A DNA stretch of 64,000 bases, from positions 69,545,901-69,609,900 of the forward strand of contig CM072519.1 in assembly GCA_036898135.1 (NCBI GenBank), read 5' to 3'. Under the pieces are notes generated by a model. The model did no database searches. It worked only from the letters and a program-made list of their open reading frames with translations, and was not told the DNA's origin. Of the stretch, positions 45,691 to 55,758 are shown piece after piece. Made by a program: the position numbers and the translations under genes. Origin of the DNA: Oncomelania hupensis (taxonomy: Eukaryota; Mollusca; Gastropoda; Littorinimorpha; Pomatiopsidae). The stretch's first letter is position 1. Every line of letters begins with the position of its first letter.

Positions 45691-46038
45691 AGGCTGGTGC
45701 CTCCGACCATGAATTCTTCAGTATATGGATGCACGGCTTTCGGCGAGAAGGCCCGAAGTTCTCTGTTTCCCGTCTTTTTTGGACGTGTGTGTTCCAAACT
45801 TCCGATTGCTGAATGGCGTACATGTTTTGATAGTGATATTTTTACCCTATTGACATGTCCGCCAAACGTCGCCCTCAGGGCAGTTGCTGCTGTTTCGCCG
45901 TAAACTAAAAGAAATAAGTTAAAAACAACGATAGATTAAATATATACACTACTAAAGTTACAAATGTATCATGAAAATGTCCATGATAAGAAATGACTAC
46001 AATCTACATCTCTACCTTGCCTCGCAAGTTTTGGCCTA
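45691..46038. other. Unrecognised spacer (copy A)
   Basis: The 68-codon ORF at 45697-45903 is broken in copy B by a 14-base deletion, so it is unlikely to be a gene. Confidence 0.5.
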
Positions 46039-46326
46039 GGGAAGCACGATGGCCTAATGGTAGAGCTTTGGCTTGCGGATCTGAAGGTCCCGGGTTCGAG
46101 CATTGTGTATTTACTCCCATTTCCTACTCCTTCGGCTGAGAGCATAAACCGAGGTCTAGTCTGTGTCGCATACATTCCATCATAACGGACTTTAAAGATC
46201 CTGACGCTCATGTCCTAGACGGGTGAGTGCCGGTAACAAGAACACACCCAGCACCTTGTGTGGAATCATTTTCCTCGAATACGGGGTATCCACAGTATTA
46301 CGAAGAAGAAGAAGAAGAAGAAGAAG
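46039..46326 (+). mobile_element. tRNA-derived SINE with (GAA)n tail (copy A)
   Basis: The head has A box TGGCCTAATGG (46050-46060) and B box GGTTCGAGCAT (46093-46103), spaced as in tRNA genes. The body contains CATAAACCGAGGTCTAGTC and GACGCTCATGTCCTAGACGG. The tail is seven GAA triplets after CACAGTATTAC. Transcription by Pol III from the internal boxes is expected for the class. No acceptor stem folds, so it is not a tRNA gene. Related pieces lie at 9735, 25490 and 27355. Confidence 0.85.
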
Positions 46327-46903
46327 TGACAATGAGTGAATGATACGTCAATGGCGGTCTCTCCGATAGCGGCTATTTGCACAGTCGAAAACATCAGGTT
46401 TCACATTTCAAAAACCGATGAAGAACATTAAATCTAATACACTTTTCTTCTTCGTTAGTACATAGAAATTTAGAAAGGAAAAGGTATCTACATGCCTCAA
46501 CAAGGTCATCTAATTGGTCCATGGTTTGTACTTCCACGTGATGCGGACATAAGACTTTCTGCAACCGGAAGTATCGAACACAAGGGCAAAACCACGTGAC
46601 TTGGCTGCGAACTCCCTTAGTCATAGAAAGAAGGAGATGTGTTTCCATGTGTTTGTACTTCCATGCGCCGACGAAGCAGACATTGGTGTCTCTATTTTTT
46701 GCGTATTTATTTAAATTTGATGAGTGTAGGCCTATTTGTGTGTATGGAGTGGGGTGAGTGGAGTTTTGAAGACCTGTCGAGGAGATAGAAAGCAATGGTT
46801 TATAGTTTTGCTTCAAACAAGTGTTTGACATAGGAGTTTCTGGAAAGAGTTCGAAATAATTCGTGTGCTTACCTCCCTCCCCCTCCCTCCCCTCCGCTCC
46901 TTC

Positions 46904-46910
<7 letters not shown>
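46327..46910. other. Spacer carrying an ORF retained in both copies
   Basis: Apart from the minus ORF listed next, no element or RNA is visible. CTTCCACGTG and ACCGGAAGTATCG sites near 46530-46580 resemble E-box and ETS sites. Confidence 0.5.
46394..46831 (-). CDS. Uncharacterised ORF, 145 codons, probably noncoding
   Basis: Open on the minus strand here and also in copy B (62654-63280, with a longer N-terminus). Composition is mixed (RDTNVCFVGAWKYKHMETHL, VRYFRLQKVLCPHHVEVQTM), with several Cys and no recognisable domain or signal peptide. Comparing copies by eye, I find two amino-acid-changing substitutions, one silent one and a 6-base in-frame indel. That is no sign of protein-level constraint. 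I list it because the frame survives in both copies. Confidence 0.2.
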   Translation of the reverse strand: MSNTCLKQNYKPLLSISSTGLQNSTHPTPYTQIGLHSSNLNKYAKNRDTNVCFVGAWKYKHMETHLLLSMTKGVRSQVTWFCPCVRYFRLQKVLCPHHVEVQTMDQLDDLVEACRYLFLSKFLCTNEEEKCIRFNVLHRFLKCET

Positions 46911-46972
<62 letters not shown>

Positions 46973-46975
46973 AAA
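46911..46975. repeat. (CT)n microsatellite (copy A)
   Basis: About 27 CT units. Copy B has only about 9 (63164-63182). Confidence 0.96.
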
Positions 46976-47132
46976 GGGCAGAGAAGCAAGAGAGTAAGTA
47001 GTCTTTCGTCTTCGTGGTCGTCTTCATTACAATGTATACCATCGTGATCAACCAACACAGTTCAGGAAGTTTAGACATTTCACCTTCCTTGTTGTTGTTG
47101 GTCACTCTTGCACTGCGGCTGCGGTTTGAATC

Positions 47133-47135
<3 letters not shown>

Positions 47136-47206
<71 letters not shown>

Positions 47207-47283
47207 AGGGAGAGAGAGAGAGAGAGAGAGAGAGGAAGGGAGGTGAGAGAGAGAGAGGGAAGGGAGAGGGATGGGAGGGAGAG
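47136..47283. repeat. (GA)n with GGGA variants (copy A)
   Basis: Pure GA at about 47136-47202, then GA with GGAAGGGAG interruptions. Copy B is about half as long. Confidence 0.95.
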
Positions 47284-47387
47284 GTTTAGGGGTATGGGAA
47301 GTGGCTGATGGAGGGGGTAGCGACAGAAGCCACACGTTTAGGGGTATGGGAAGTGGCTGATGGAGGGGGTAGCGACAGAAGCCACAC
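47284..47387. repeat. 52-bp tandem duplication (copy A only)
   Basis: GTTTAGGGGTATGGGAAGTG starts at 47284 and again at 47336. Copy B has one unit (about 63444). Confidence 0.93.
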
Positions 47388-48473
47388 GTTGTTCAATAGC
47401 ACCTTCCGTAGTGCTAGGCCAAAAAGAATGACTGCATTAAAAGCAAAAAGGAAGTAGAAAGTGGGTTCCGACCCTAACTATCAGTAATCAATGTTTACCT
47501 CTTTCAACTGTGGCCGGAACTCTTACTGAAGTAATACTGTTCCGTGAAGAGAACTTGCCCGCAGACTTGACAATGCTGCTTGCGCACATGCTTCTCCCAG
47601 TGAAACTGAAACACCATCTTACACTAGTCTTGCATGCTACAGCGCAACACATTGTTTGTAGTGACTGTGAAGGCGAGCAACACATCTCCCTCTCTCTCTC
47701 TCTACAATACAATGTCAGTGCATGATGTGAGTTGTCCGACCTTTGTTATGCATTATGTGACTTTCTAAAAATAACTTCACTATGGGGGGGAAAGGGCTTT
47801 CCCGATGTTTTGTTATTTTATTTTTGTTTGTGTAGGGATGTGGGTGAGGGAACAATAAAATGGCTGATGCCTCTCTCTCTCTTCCCCCTTCTTTCTCTCT
47901 TCCCCCCCCCCCCACTTTACTTCTCTCTCTCCCTCCTCACACACACACACGCACACACCCACACACACAAACACACACTTCTGCAAAAGCCGTTAAATTT
48001 GTTTTTTTTTTAAAGTCTGAGGTGTCCTTTTTTTCCTTCTTAGAATGCCACACTAGATAGGATGATCATAGGAGAGCTTAATAATCCACACTATTGAGGT
48101 GAAAGTTCTCCGCTGGGGGTGAAAGCAGCGTTAACAGTCATTGAGCTCCATGACAACATCACTTGCCTCGCTAGCGGAGGTCATATAATGCATTCATTGA
48201 GCGTCCCTTCGAAGTACAGGCACAGCATTGCTTCCCTTGGCTAATCCACAGCAACGCATTCGGCTTCGTTAGTCACGCTCCGCTGCGTTTGTTCGCACCT
48301 CGCTTGTGCCTGTATTCAAAGACAGATTTATGTTATTTACCTCAATAGCAGCGGATCTTCGGATCGCTCGGTCTCGACGTTTAGAATCAAATTTCGCAAA
48401 TATTGGACACCAAACATTTGTTGAAAATAATATATATTAATTGATTAAGCCATCTCGTATCGTGATTTACACA

Positions 48474-48476
<3 letters not shown>
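47388..48476. other. Unrecognised sequence
   Basis: Homology to copy B runs to about 47894. Short CT, poly-C and (CA)n patches lie at 47870-47977. From 48000 to 48476 nothing is recognisable. Confidence 0.45.
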
Positions 48477-48548
<72 letters not shown>

Positions 48549-48573
48549 TGTTGTTGTTGTTGTTGTTGTTGTT
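48477..48573. repeat. (ATT)n then (TTG)n
   Basis: About 23 ATT and 8 TTG triplets, adjoining a SINE-like end. Confidence 0.96.
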
Positions 48574-48795
48574 AATGGTATTTATATAGCGCATTTCCTA
48601 AAGACATCAGTTCAAAGCACAGTTCTCACACATTTATACTTAACGTTAACATAGAAACACGTGCATACGAAAAGAAAAAGTGAGTGTTCTGGGTGAGGTA
48701 GGAAGAAGCTAATCCATGGACGCACTTGTAGCAGAAAGTACAGATTTTGTAGGTAATCCTCTGAGACACAAGAAGCCAGTGGAGAGAATGTAGGA
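48574..48795 (-). mobile_element. Possible SINE or short repeat, 3' end at left
   Basis: ATGGTATTTATATAGCGCAT directly after a triplet repeat is the usual (reverse) look of an invertebrate SINE tail. Downstream TAATCCATGGACGCACTTG and AAGCCAGTGGAGAGAATG are also reminiscent of dispersed repeats. The head is not identified. Confidence 0.4.
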
Positions 48796-48797
48796 GG

Positions 48798-48885
48798 TCT
48801 TCTTCTTCTTCTTCTTCTTCTTCTTCTTCTTCTTCTTCTTCTTCTTCTTCTTCAACAATATTATTATTATTATTATTATTATTAT

Positions 48886-48942
<57 letters not shown>

Positions 48943-48970
48943 CAGTAGTAGTAGAAGCAGAAAAGGAAGA

Positions 48971-49014
<44 letters not shown>

Positions 49015-49303
49015 AAGCAGAAGAGGAAGAGTGAAAAAATAGTAGTAGTAGTAGTACATGTTGTAATAGTAGTAAAAGAAGAATAAGAAAAGGAAGAAGA
49101 AGAAGTAGTAGTAGTAGAAGAAGAAGAAGAAGAGGAAATGAAGAAGAAATAGTAGTAGTAGTAGAAGAAGAAGAAATAGTAGTAGTAGTAGTAGTAGTAG
49201 ACTGGTAGTAGTAGTAGTCGTAGTAGTAGTAGTAGAAGTAGAAGAAGAGGGAAAAGAAGAAATAGTAGTAGTAGTAGAAGAAGAAGAGGAAGAAGAAGAA
49301 ATG

Positions 49304-49336
<33 letters not shown>

Positions 49337-49448
49337 TATATAGTAGTAGAAGAGGAAGAAGAAGTAGTAGTAGTAGTAGTAGAAGAAGAGGAAGAAGAAG
49401 AAATAGTAGTAGTAGTAGTAGTAGAAGAAGAAGAGGAAAAAGAAGAAA

Positions 49449-49484
<36 letters not shown>

Positions 49485-49636
49485 ACTAGTAGTAGTAGTA
49501 GTCGTAGTAGAAGTAGAAGAAGAGGGAAAAGAAGAAAAGAAATAGTAGTAGTAGTAGAAGAAGAAGAAATGGTAGTAGTAGTAGTAGTAGTATATATAGT
49601 AGTAGAAGAGGAAGAAGAAGAAGTAGTAGTAGAAGA

Positions 49637-49680
<44 letters not shown>

Positions 49681-49843
49681 AAGAGGAAGAAGAAGAAATA
49701 GTAGTAGTAGTAGACTAGTAGTAGTAGTACATGTAGTAATAGTAGTAAAAGAAGAATAAGAAAAGGAAGAAGTAGTAGTAGTAGTAGTAGAAGAAGAAGA
49801 GGAAATGAAGAATTAGTAGTAGTAGTAGTAGAAGAAGAAGAAA

Positions 49844-49879
<36 letters not shown>

Positions 49880-49952
49880 AAGTAGAAGAAGAGAAGAAAA
49901 AGAAGAAATATTAGTAGTAGTAGTAGTAGAAGAAGAAGAGGAAGAAGAAATG

Positions 49953-49991
<39 letters not shown>

Positions 49992-50191
49992 TAGTAGTAG
50001 TAGAAGTAGGAAGAGAAGAAGAAGAAGAAGTAGTAGTAGTAGTAGTAGAAGAAGAGGAAGAAGAAGAAATAGTAGTAGTAGTAAAAGAAGAAGAAGAGGA
50101 AAAAGAAGAAATAGTAGTAGTAGTAGTAGTAGAAGAGGAAATGAAGAAGAAATAGTAGTAGTAGTAGAAGAAGAAGAGGAAGAAGAAGAAA

Positions 50192-50260
<69 letters not shown>

Positions 50261-50350
50261 AAGAAGAGGAAGAAGAAGAAATAGTAGTAGTAGTAGAAGA
50301 AGAGGAAGAAGAAGAAATGGTAGTAGTAGTAGTATATATAATAGTAGAAG

Positions 50351-50382
<32 letters not shown>

Positions 50383-50450
50383 GTAGTAGTCGTAGTAGAA
50401 GTAGAAGAAGAGGGAAAGAAGAAATAGTAGTAGTAGTCGTAGTAGTAGTT
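48798..50450. repeat. 1.65-kb compound TTC, ATT, AGT/AGA satellite
   Basis: (TTC)about 18, (ATT)9, then 1.56 kb of alternating AGT and AGA blocks, purine-rich on plus. A higher-order structure is visible. AGTACATGT then TGTAATAG and GAATAAGAAAAGG recur 674 bp apart (49055, 49729). TATATATAG then AAGAGGAAG recurs 256 bp apart (49335, 49591). All Val/Glu and Ser/Thr/Tyr-rich ORFs are translations. Confidence 0.95.
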
Positions 50451-50470
50451 GTTGTTGTTGTTGTTGTTGT

Positions 50471-50728
50471 GCAGTGGTGTAGTGGTTAGGGCACAGGCTA
50501 GCCATGTTTCATGCCAAACAACGTCGGGAAGGGTTAGTACTTGGATGACTGACCATGCTTGGATGACAATCACCAAACGACACAAAAAGATTGAACAAGC
50601 GCACGACACACTCCAGTCCACCCAGCGGTGCATGGGGACCTGGATCTCCTTTGAACCCGAGAAAGTCAAGCAGGGAGGGAAAGAAGATAGGCACCGCAAG
50701 AGGAAAGCGAGGTCCCAAGAACACTTCC

Positions 50729-50729
<1 letters not shown>
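50471..50729 (+). mobile_element. SINE with tRNA-like A box plus 5S-like segment, second copy
   Basis: GGTGTAGTGGTTAGGGC (50476-50492) is the tRNA-like stretch. CCAAACAACGTCGGGAAGGG then TTAGTACTTGGATGACTGAC (50515-50554) is the 5S-like stretch. The body runs to CACTTCCAG, followed directly by (TAG)n. It shares the order of parts with 26903-27195 but diverges strongly in the body. It sits inside triplet satellite on both sides. Confidence 0.65.
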
Positions 50730-50791
<62 letters not shown>

Positions 50792-50814
50792 TGTTGTAGT
50801 AGTAGTAGTAGTAT
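50730..50814. repeat. (TAG)n, tail of the SINE
   Basis: About 27 TAG/AGT triplets with one TTG interruption. Confidence 0.95.
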
Positions 50815-51515
50815 CATAGCAATTATACCTAAGAATGTTTGTATAGCGAAGTTCTCTGTCACCAGGATCAACGCGCTCAGCAATAGAATAAGACTAAACA
50901 AGCAAACATGCACCAGATCAGGATTCTGGTACCCTCAGCAATGTAGTATCCTCCCTTTAAACGTCAACAGGAGAAGTCCGAAGATTAAAATACCCATGAC
51001 TTGAGTCATGCGCCCACCGAAGTAGTCTATCAAAAATAAAGTTCCTTTTATTTTTTTTATTTTTTTTTTAAACCAAGCTATATTGTATGAACTCTATTTT
51101 TAATTCTGTAAAATGTGTCCTGCTTCCTACGACAATCCGGCGAGTGAAAATCAAATAATGCAACAGTTTCCGGTGTTGGACAATGTTGTCGGGTAGGCCA
51201 GCTTCTGCGAGTAAGGAAAAAGTCATTGTTTTGTGGCGGTGTAATTAGTTAATTGTTACATGCAGGCAGCGGCGTGCGCGATTATACACGCACGTACATA
51301 CATGCATACACGCCACGCATACACATAAACACATAACGCGCGCAAACACATGCACACAGACAGCGCGCATACACACATAAATATACAAACACACATGTAC
51401 GCGCACACTGCTTCCTGCTTGAAAGTGAAACAGTCCCAGAAAACGTCAAACCTTACGTCACCGCTCTTCATTCTATCCTCAACAGAAAGTTTGTGAAAAG
51501 AAGAAAAACGATAAG
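50815..51515. other. Unrecognised sequence
   Basis: T-run at 51050-51070, CA/CGCA-rich stretch at 51280-51400. No gene. Confidence 0.45.
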
Positions 51516-51603
51516 AAAATGGAGGAGGAGGAGGAGGAGGAGAAGAAGAAGAAGAAGAAGAAGAAGAAGAATAAGGAAGAGGAGAAGGAGGAGGAGAAGT
51601 TGT

Positions 51604-51694
<91 letters not shown>

Positions 51695-51712
51695 GAAGAA
51701 GAAGAAGAAGAA

Positions 51713-51771
<59 letters not shown>

Positions 51772-51790
51772 AGAAGAAGAAGAAGATAAT
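51516..51790. repeat. (GGA)n, (GAA)n, (GAT)n, (GAA)n compound
   Basis: GGA at 51521-51543, GAA to 51570, GAT about 28 units at 51605-51690, GAA to 51787. The long poly-Ser and poly-Met/Lys ORFs are its frames. Confidence 0.97.
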
Positions 51791-52309
51791 GATGATCTAT
51801 ACATCACTGATCAGTAATCAATATTAAAAGCGATTCCTTCTTTGTAGAAAACATGGTTTGGATTGTGATTTCAACAAAGCTATTTTCAGGATGAGGAAAC
51901 TCATCGGCGCGCCTTAAGCCGCCCTGTCACCTGAGAAGCACGCTATTTTACCAAAGCAAGCCATTTATTTTTAGCAGGTCGAACAGCCAGTTCAATAAAG
52001 GACAACATCGTTTCGTCTTAATGACCTGGAACCATCATTGTTCCCGCTACGTTACAATTACAACAGAAGAAGAGAACAGTGAATGTATTGTTCAAGTTGA
52101 AACAAAATCATATCCTTTGCCGAAAAGTCATTTTGAAAAAAAAAAAAGATAAAATTTCCATTGTATCAAACAAAGACCAAAGAAACCCACTCAACGCCAA
52201 CAAAAATGACTTGGAAGAATTAATTTTAAATGACTAATAATCTTCGTGGAAATATATTCTAAAACTGTTCCATTGTTGCTTTCCATTCAAAGAAATCCGC
52301 CTCTTGCTC
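51791..52309. other. Unrecognised sequence
   Basis: A-run at 52137-52148. No feature. Confidence 0.45.
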
Positions 52310-52548
52310 TATCCTATCCTATCCTATAACTCGGAGGTCGTAGGGGCACCACAGATGATCGTTTAACCAGCGTACTCCATCTTTCCCTGTCCTCAGCAAC
52401 CCTGATGGTTTCGCTCAGTGTCAAACCAGTCCATTCTCGAATGTTGTCCTCCCACCTCTTTTTTCGGTCTCCATCTTCTTCTACCTCCTTGCACTGTGCC
52501 TTGCAGGATGGTCTTTGCAAGGCCTGATGATCTGGTGACGTGGCCATA
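52310..52548 (-). mobile_element. RTE-like LINE, 3' end only (5' truncated)
   Basis: On minus it starts at TATGGCCACGTCACC, reads RSSGLAKTILQGTVQGGRRR, WEDNIREWTGLTLSE and RERWSTLVKRSSVVPLRPP, and ends CCGAGTTATAGGATAGGATA, the same GGATA tail as the other copies. Truncation to about 240 bp is the expected outcome of incomplete target-primed reverse transcription. Confidence 0.9.
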
Positions 52549-53075
52549 CTCTTGTTCTAAACCACATTTAACAACACAATTCGTGATCAATCAATTTAAT
52601 TTTTAAAAAAAGGCTCCTATGCTTAAATTGTGGGTTGTGATCGTTGTATTGAAATGTTTGCGTAGGTGACCGTTTACTAGTACCACCGTAAAATAATAGA
52701 CACATTCCGTTTTCCAAGATGATCCTAGTATTTGAGTATAAACAAACAAAACAAAGAAACAAAACTCCAACCAAGGACAACAACTAGACGATAGACTTAA
52801 AAGGTACATTTAGAAAAATCCGTACTCATGCCCAGACACAGACAGACAGACACCAGTCTCATATTCCCTTACCATACATTATCCCTCTCCCTTGGCAGTC
52901 CAATGTATGGTAGGATCCTTGAAGTCTGCCTAGGGACACACAACAGCTTTTTGTATTGTTTTTACGTGAGTCATCGTCATCGTCGTCATCATCCTCATCA
53001 TCATCAAGTCTTTTATGAGGTTTCACATCACGTTAAGGAAACAATCTTATTATTCATCAATAAAAATGTTGCCGC

Positions 53076-53078
<3 letters not shown>
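52549..53078. other. Unrecognised sequence
   Basis: Short (TCATCG) patch at 52970-53005. No gene. Confidence 0.45.

Positions 53079-53142
<64 letters not shown>
53079..53142. repeat. (GA)n microsatellite
   Basis: About 31 GA units. Confidence 0.97.
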
Positions 53143-53143
<1 letters not shown>

Positions 53144-53500
53144 TTTAATTAATTTATTAGGGATTAAGATTTCAGACTAATCAAAAAGACTAATCTTCCA
53201 ATGTGTCCCTTGTCAAATGAACAAAAAGCAAAGTCAGAGAGAAAAAAACAGGCAGGCTGCAGAGAGAAAGAGAGCGTTAGGGATACAGCAGAGGGGATAC
53301 AGCAGAGGGGGGATACAGCAGAAGGGGGTAGAGCAGAGCGGGAGTGGGTGTCACACGTGTTTATTAATAGTCGATTCAAACCCGATGCTTGAGTCTTGAT
53401 GTGTATAACTCGAATTCGTTTATCCACGCAGCCTGTTTACTCAGCAACAAGGCAGGAGTCGTCGTATAACGTTTTCCAACTTTATTAGATAACAGCAACA
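53143..53500. other. Sequence up to the gap
   Basis: Contains three imperfect GGATACAGCAGAGGGG units at 53281-53328. It does not resemble the sequence left of copy A's minisatellite. Confidence 0.6.
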
Positions 53501-54000
53501 NNNNNNNNNNNNNNNNNNNNNNNNNNNNNNNNNNNNNNNNNNNNNNNNNNNNNNNNNNNNNNNNNNNNNNNNNNNNNNNNNNNNNNNNNNNNNNNNNNNN
53601 NNNNNNNNNNNNNNNNNNNNNNNNNNNNNNNNNNNNNNNNNNNNNNNNNNNNNNNNNNNNNNNNNNNNNNNNNNNNNNNNNNNNNNNNNNNNNNNNNNNN
53701 NNNNNNNNNNNNNNNNNNNNNNNNNNNNNNNNNNNNNNNNNNNNNNNNNNNNNNNNNNNNNNNNNNNNNNNNNNNNNNNNNNNNNNNNNNNNNNNNNNNN
53801 NNNNNNNNNNNNNNNNNNNNNNNNNNNNNNNNNNNNNNNNNNNNNNNNNNNNNNNNNNNNNNNNNNNNNNNNNNNNNNNNNNNNNNNNNNNNNNNNNNNN
53901 NNNNNNNNNNNNNNNNNNNNNNNNNNNNNNNNNNNNNNNNNNNNNNNNNNNNNNNNNNNNNNNNNNNNNNNNNNNNNNNNNNNNNNNNNNNNNNNNNNNN
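53501..54000. other. Assembly gap of 500 N
   Basis: Exactly 500 N, a placeholder size. The true distance is unknown. Copy B of the duplication begins on its right edge. ORFs drawn through it are artefacts. Confidence 1.
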
Positions 54001-54262
54001 TGGAAAGATGAGGTGGATGGAAAGATGAGGTGGAAGGTAAGTTGAGGTGGAAGGAAAGATGAGGTGGAATGAAAGATGAGGTGGAATGAAAGATGAGGTG
54101 GATGGAAAGATGAGGTGGAAGGGAAGTTGAGGTGGAAGGAAAGATGAGGTGGAATGAAAGATGAGGTGGAATGAAAGATGAGGTGGAAGGACAGATGAGG
54201 TGGAAGTAAAGATGAGGTGGAAGTAAAGATGAGGTGGAAGGAAAGATGAGATGAAAGTAAAG
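54001..54262. repeat. 17-bp minisatellite, copy B
   Basis: Same unit as 38163-38522, starting in mid-array at the gap. Confidence 0.95.
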
Positions 54263-54334
54263 AGAGAGGAAGACGAAGAAGATGAAGAGGATGAGAGGGG
54301 TGACAGAGAAAGGCTCACAACAGCGGTTACTGCT

Positions 54335-55029
54335 GCAAAAGAAACAGTGCATAGCTTCAAACATTTAGGAGCCATAGTATCCGACAATGGGTCCCAACAG
54401 TAAGTCCTCTCCAGGATCGTACAAACAACTGCTGCCCTGGCAAGGTTGAAGCCAATTTGGAAAGACAGGACCATCAGTCTACATTCCAAGGTAAGACTGT
54501 TGCGCTCCCTTGTCATCTCCATCTTCCTATACGCTTGCGAAGCATGGACCCTCACAGCAGATCTACAACGAAGAATAAAAAGCAAGGACATGAGGTGCTA
54601 CTGAAGACTTCGGGGCATTTCCTATATTCAGCACATCACCAACGACGAAATCCAACAGACCATCACACAAGCCATTAGACAACACAATGACATGCTCACA
54701 GTGGTAAACAAACGGAAACTCCGATGGCATGGCCACGTCACCAGAGCATCAGGCCTTGCAAAGACCATCCTGCAATGCACGATGCAAGGAGGCAGAAGAA
54801 GAGGGAGACATAAAAAGAGGTGGGAGAACAACGTTCGAGAATGGACTGGCTTGATACTGAGCGAAGCCATGAGGGTTGCTAAGGACAGAGAAAGATGGAG
54901 TACGCTGGTTAAACGATCATCTGTGATGCCCCAACGACTTTCGACTTTTTATCAGTACAACTTATGTTAATCTGATGAATAAAATTTGATACAACAACGA
55001 CTTTCGAGTTACGGGATAGGATAGGATAT
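54335..55029 (+). mobile_element. RTE-like LINE copy 1 (copy B), internally deleted
   Basis: Starts at AACAGTGCATAGC, fused directly to GCTGCAAAAGA of the purine tract. Relative to copy A about 760 bp (38604-39363), including the (GAT)n and the whole RT core, is missing. The post-RT part reads as in A (YACEAWTLTADLQRRI, GGRRRGRHKKRWENNVREW) with a TGA after RCY. The 13-bp target duplication (54932-54944, 54995-55007) and 50-bp nested insert are present and match perfectly here. The tail is GGATAGGATA. Confidence 0.92.
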
Positions 55030-55758
55030 GATAATCTACCTGTGGCTATTCTACCTGTGGCTATTGGCACACCTGGAAACCTACCTGTGACTTTGGCACA
55101 CCTGTGCAGCATGGGATCCAGCGCAGGTGTACAGCATGACTTCAGCCAGCAGTTACAGCAGTAAGTGGTGCCAGAATGTGAACACGCCCCATTGTACAAT
55201 GTACCTGATGGTATCAGTGCCTGACATGGTATCACCGTAGGCTACTGATATAAAATACACCTACTGTGATGAAATTATAACGGTAGAGAAAGAGTCAGAA
55301 GGAATTGTACCAGCATTTGAAAACGCCCCCCCCCCCCCCCCCCCCCCTGTGTTACCTAAAAGTTAGTTGTGTCTGACAAGCGTAAACCACAGACTGTGAT
55401 GTGCCGTTATCATCCAGGTGGAAAGGGTCTAGAATTTTTTTTTTAGGCTTACCAGACTTTGAAAACGCTCTTATACACACCAATCAATCAGAAGGGTTAA
55501 TGTACATAACAACGCACACAGTTATAACAGACCCTTATCTGTATTAGCAGGAAAAAATTGAATTATATAAAAGCCATACAAGTCTTATACAATTTCAAAC
55601 TTACGCCTTTATTTAAAAGAAAAAAAAGAGGCATCCGTAGGGGAAACAGCATAATCTGAATAAGTGTATGACTGCTAGCAAGGGGGAGGATCCAGCAACA
55701 TTTGTAGCAGGCTTTTAGAATCTACGACAGCAAACTTTTCGTTGGCGCGTATACATAG
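55030..55758. other. Spacer between LINE copies (copy B)
   Basis: Matches 40051-40772. A poly-C run of about 21 (55327-55347) replaces 4 to 5 C in copy A. Confidence 0.6.

Noticed and set aside
45697..45903. 68-codon ORF as a small gene
   Set aside because: A 14-base deletion breaks it in copy B, and no domain is visible.
46039..46110. A functional tRNA gene
   Set aside because: The Pol III boxes are good, but no acceptor stem or complete cloverleaf forms, and the body continues as a SINE with a GAA tail.
53441..54591. 307- and 368-codon minus ORFs across the gap
   Set aside because: Most of their length is N. The rest is 17-bp minisatellite and antisense LINE sequence.
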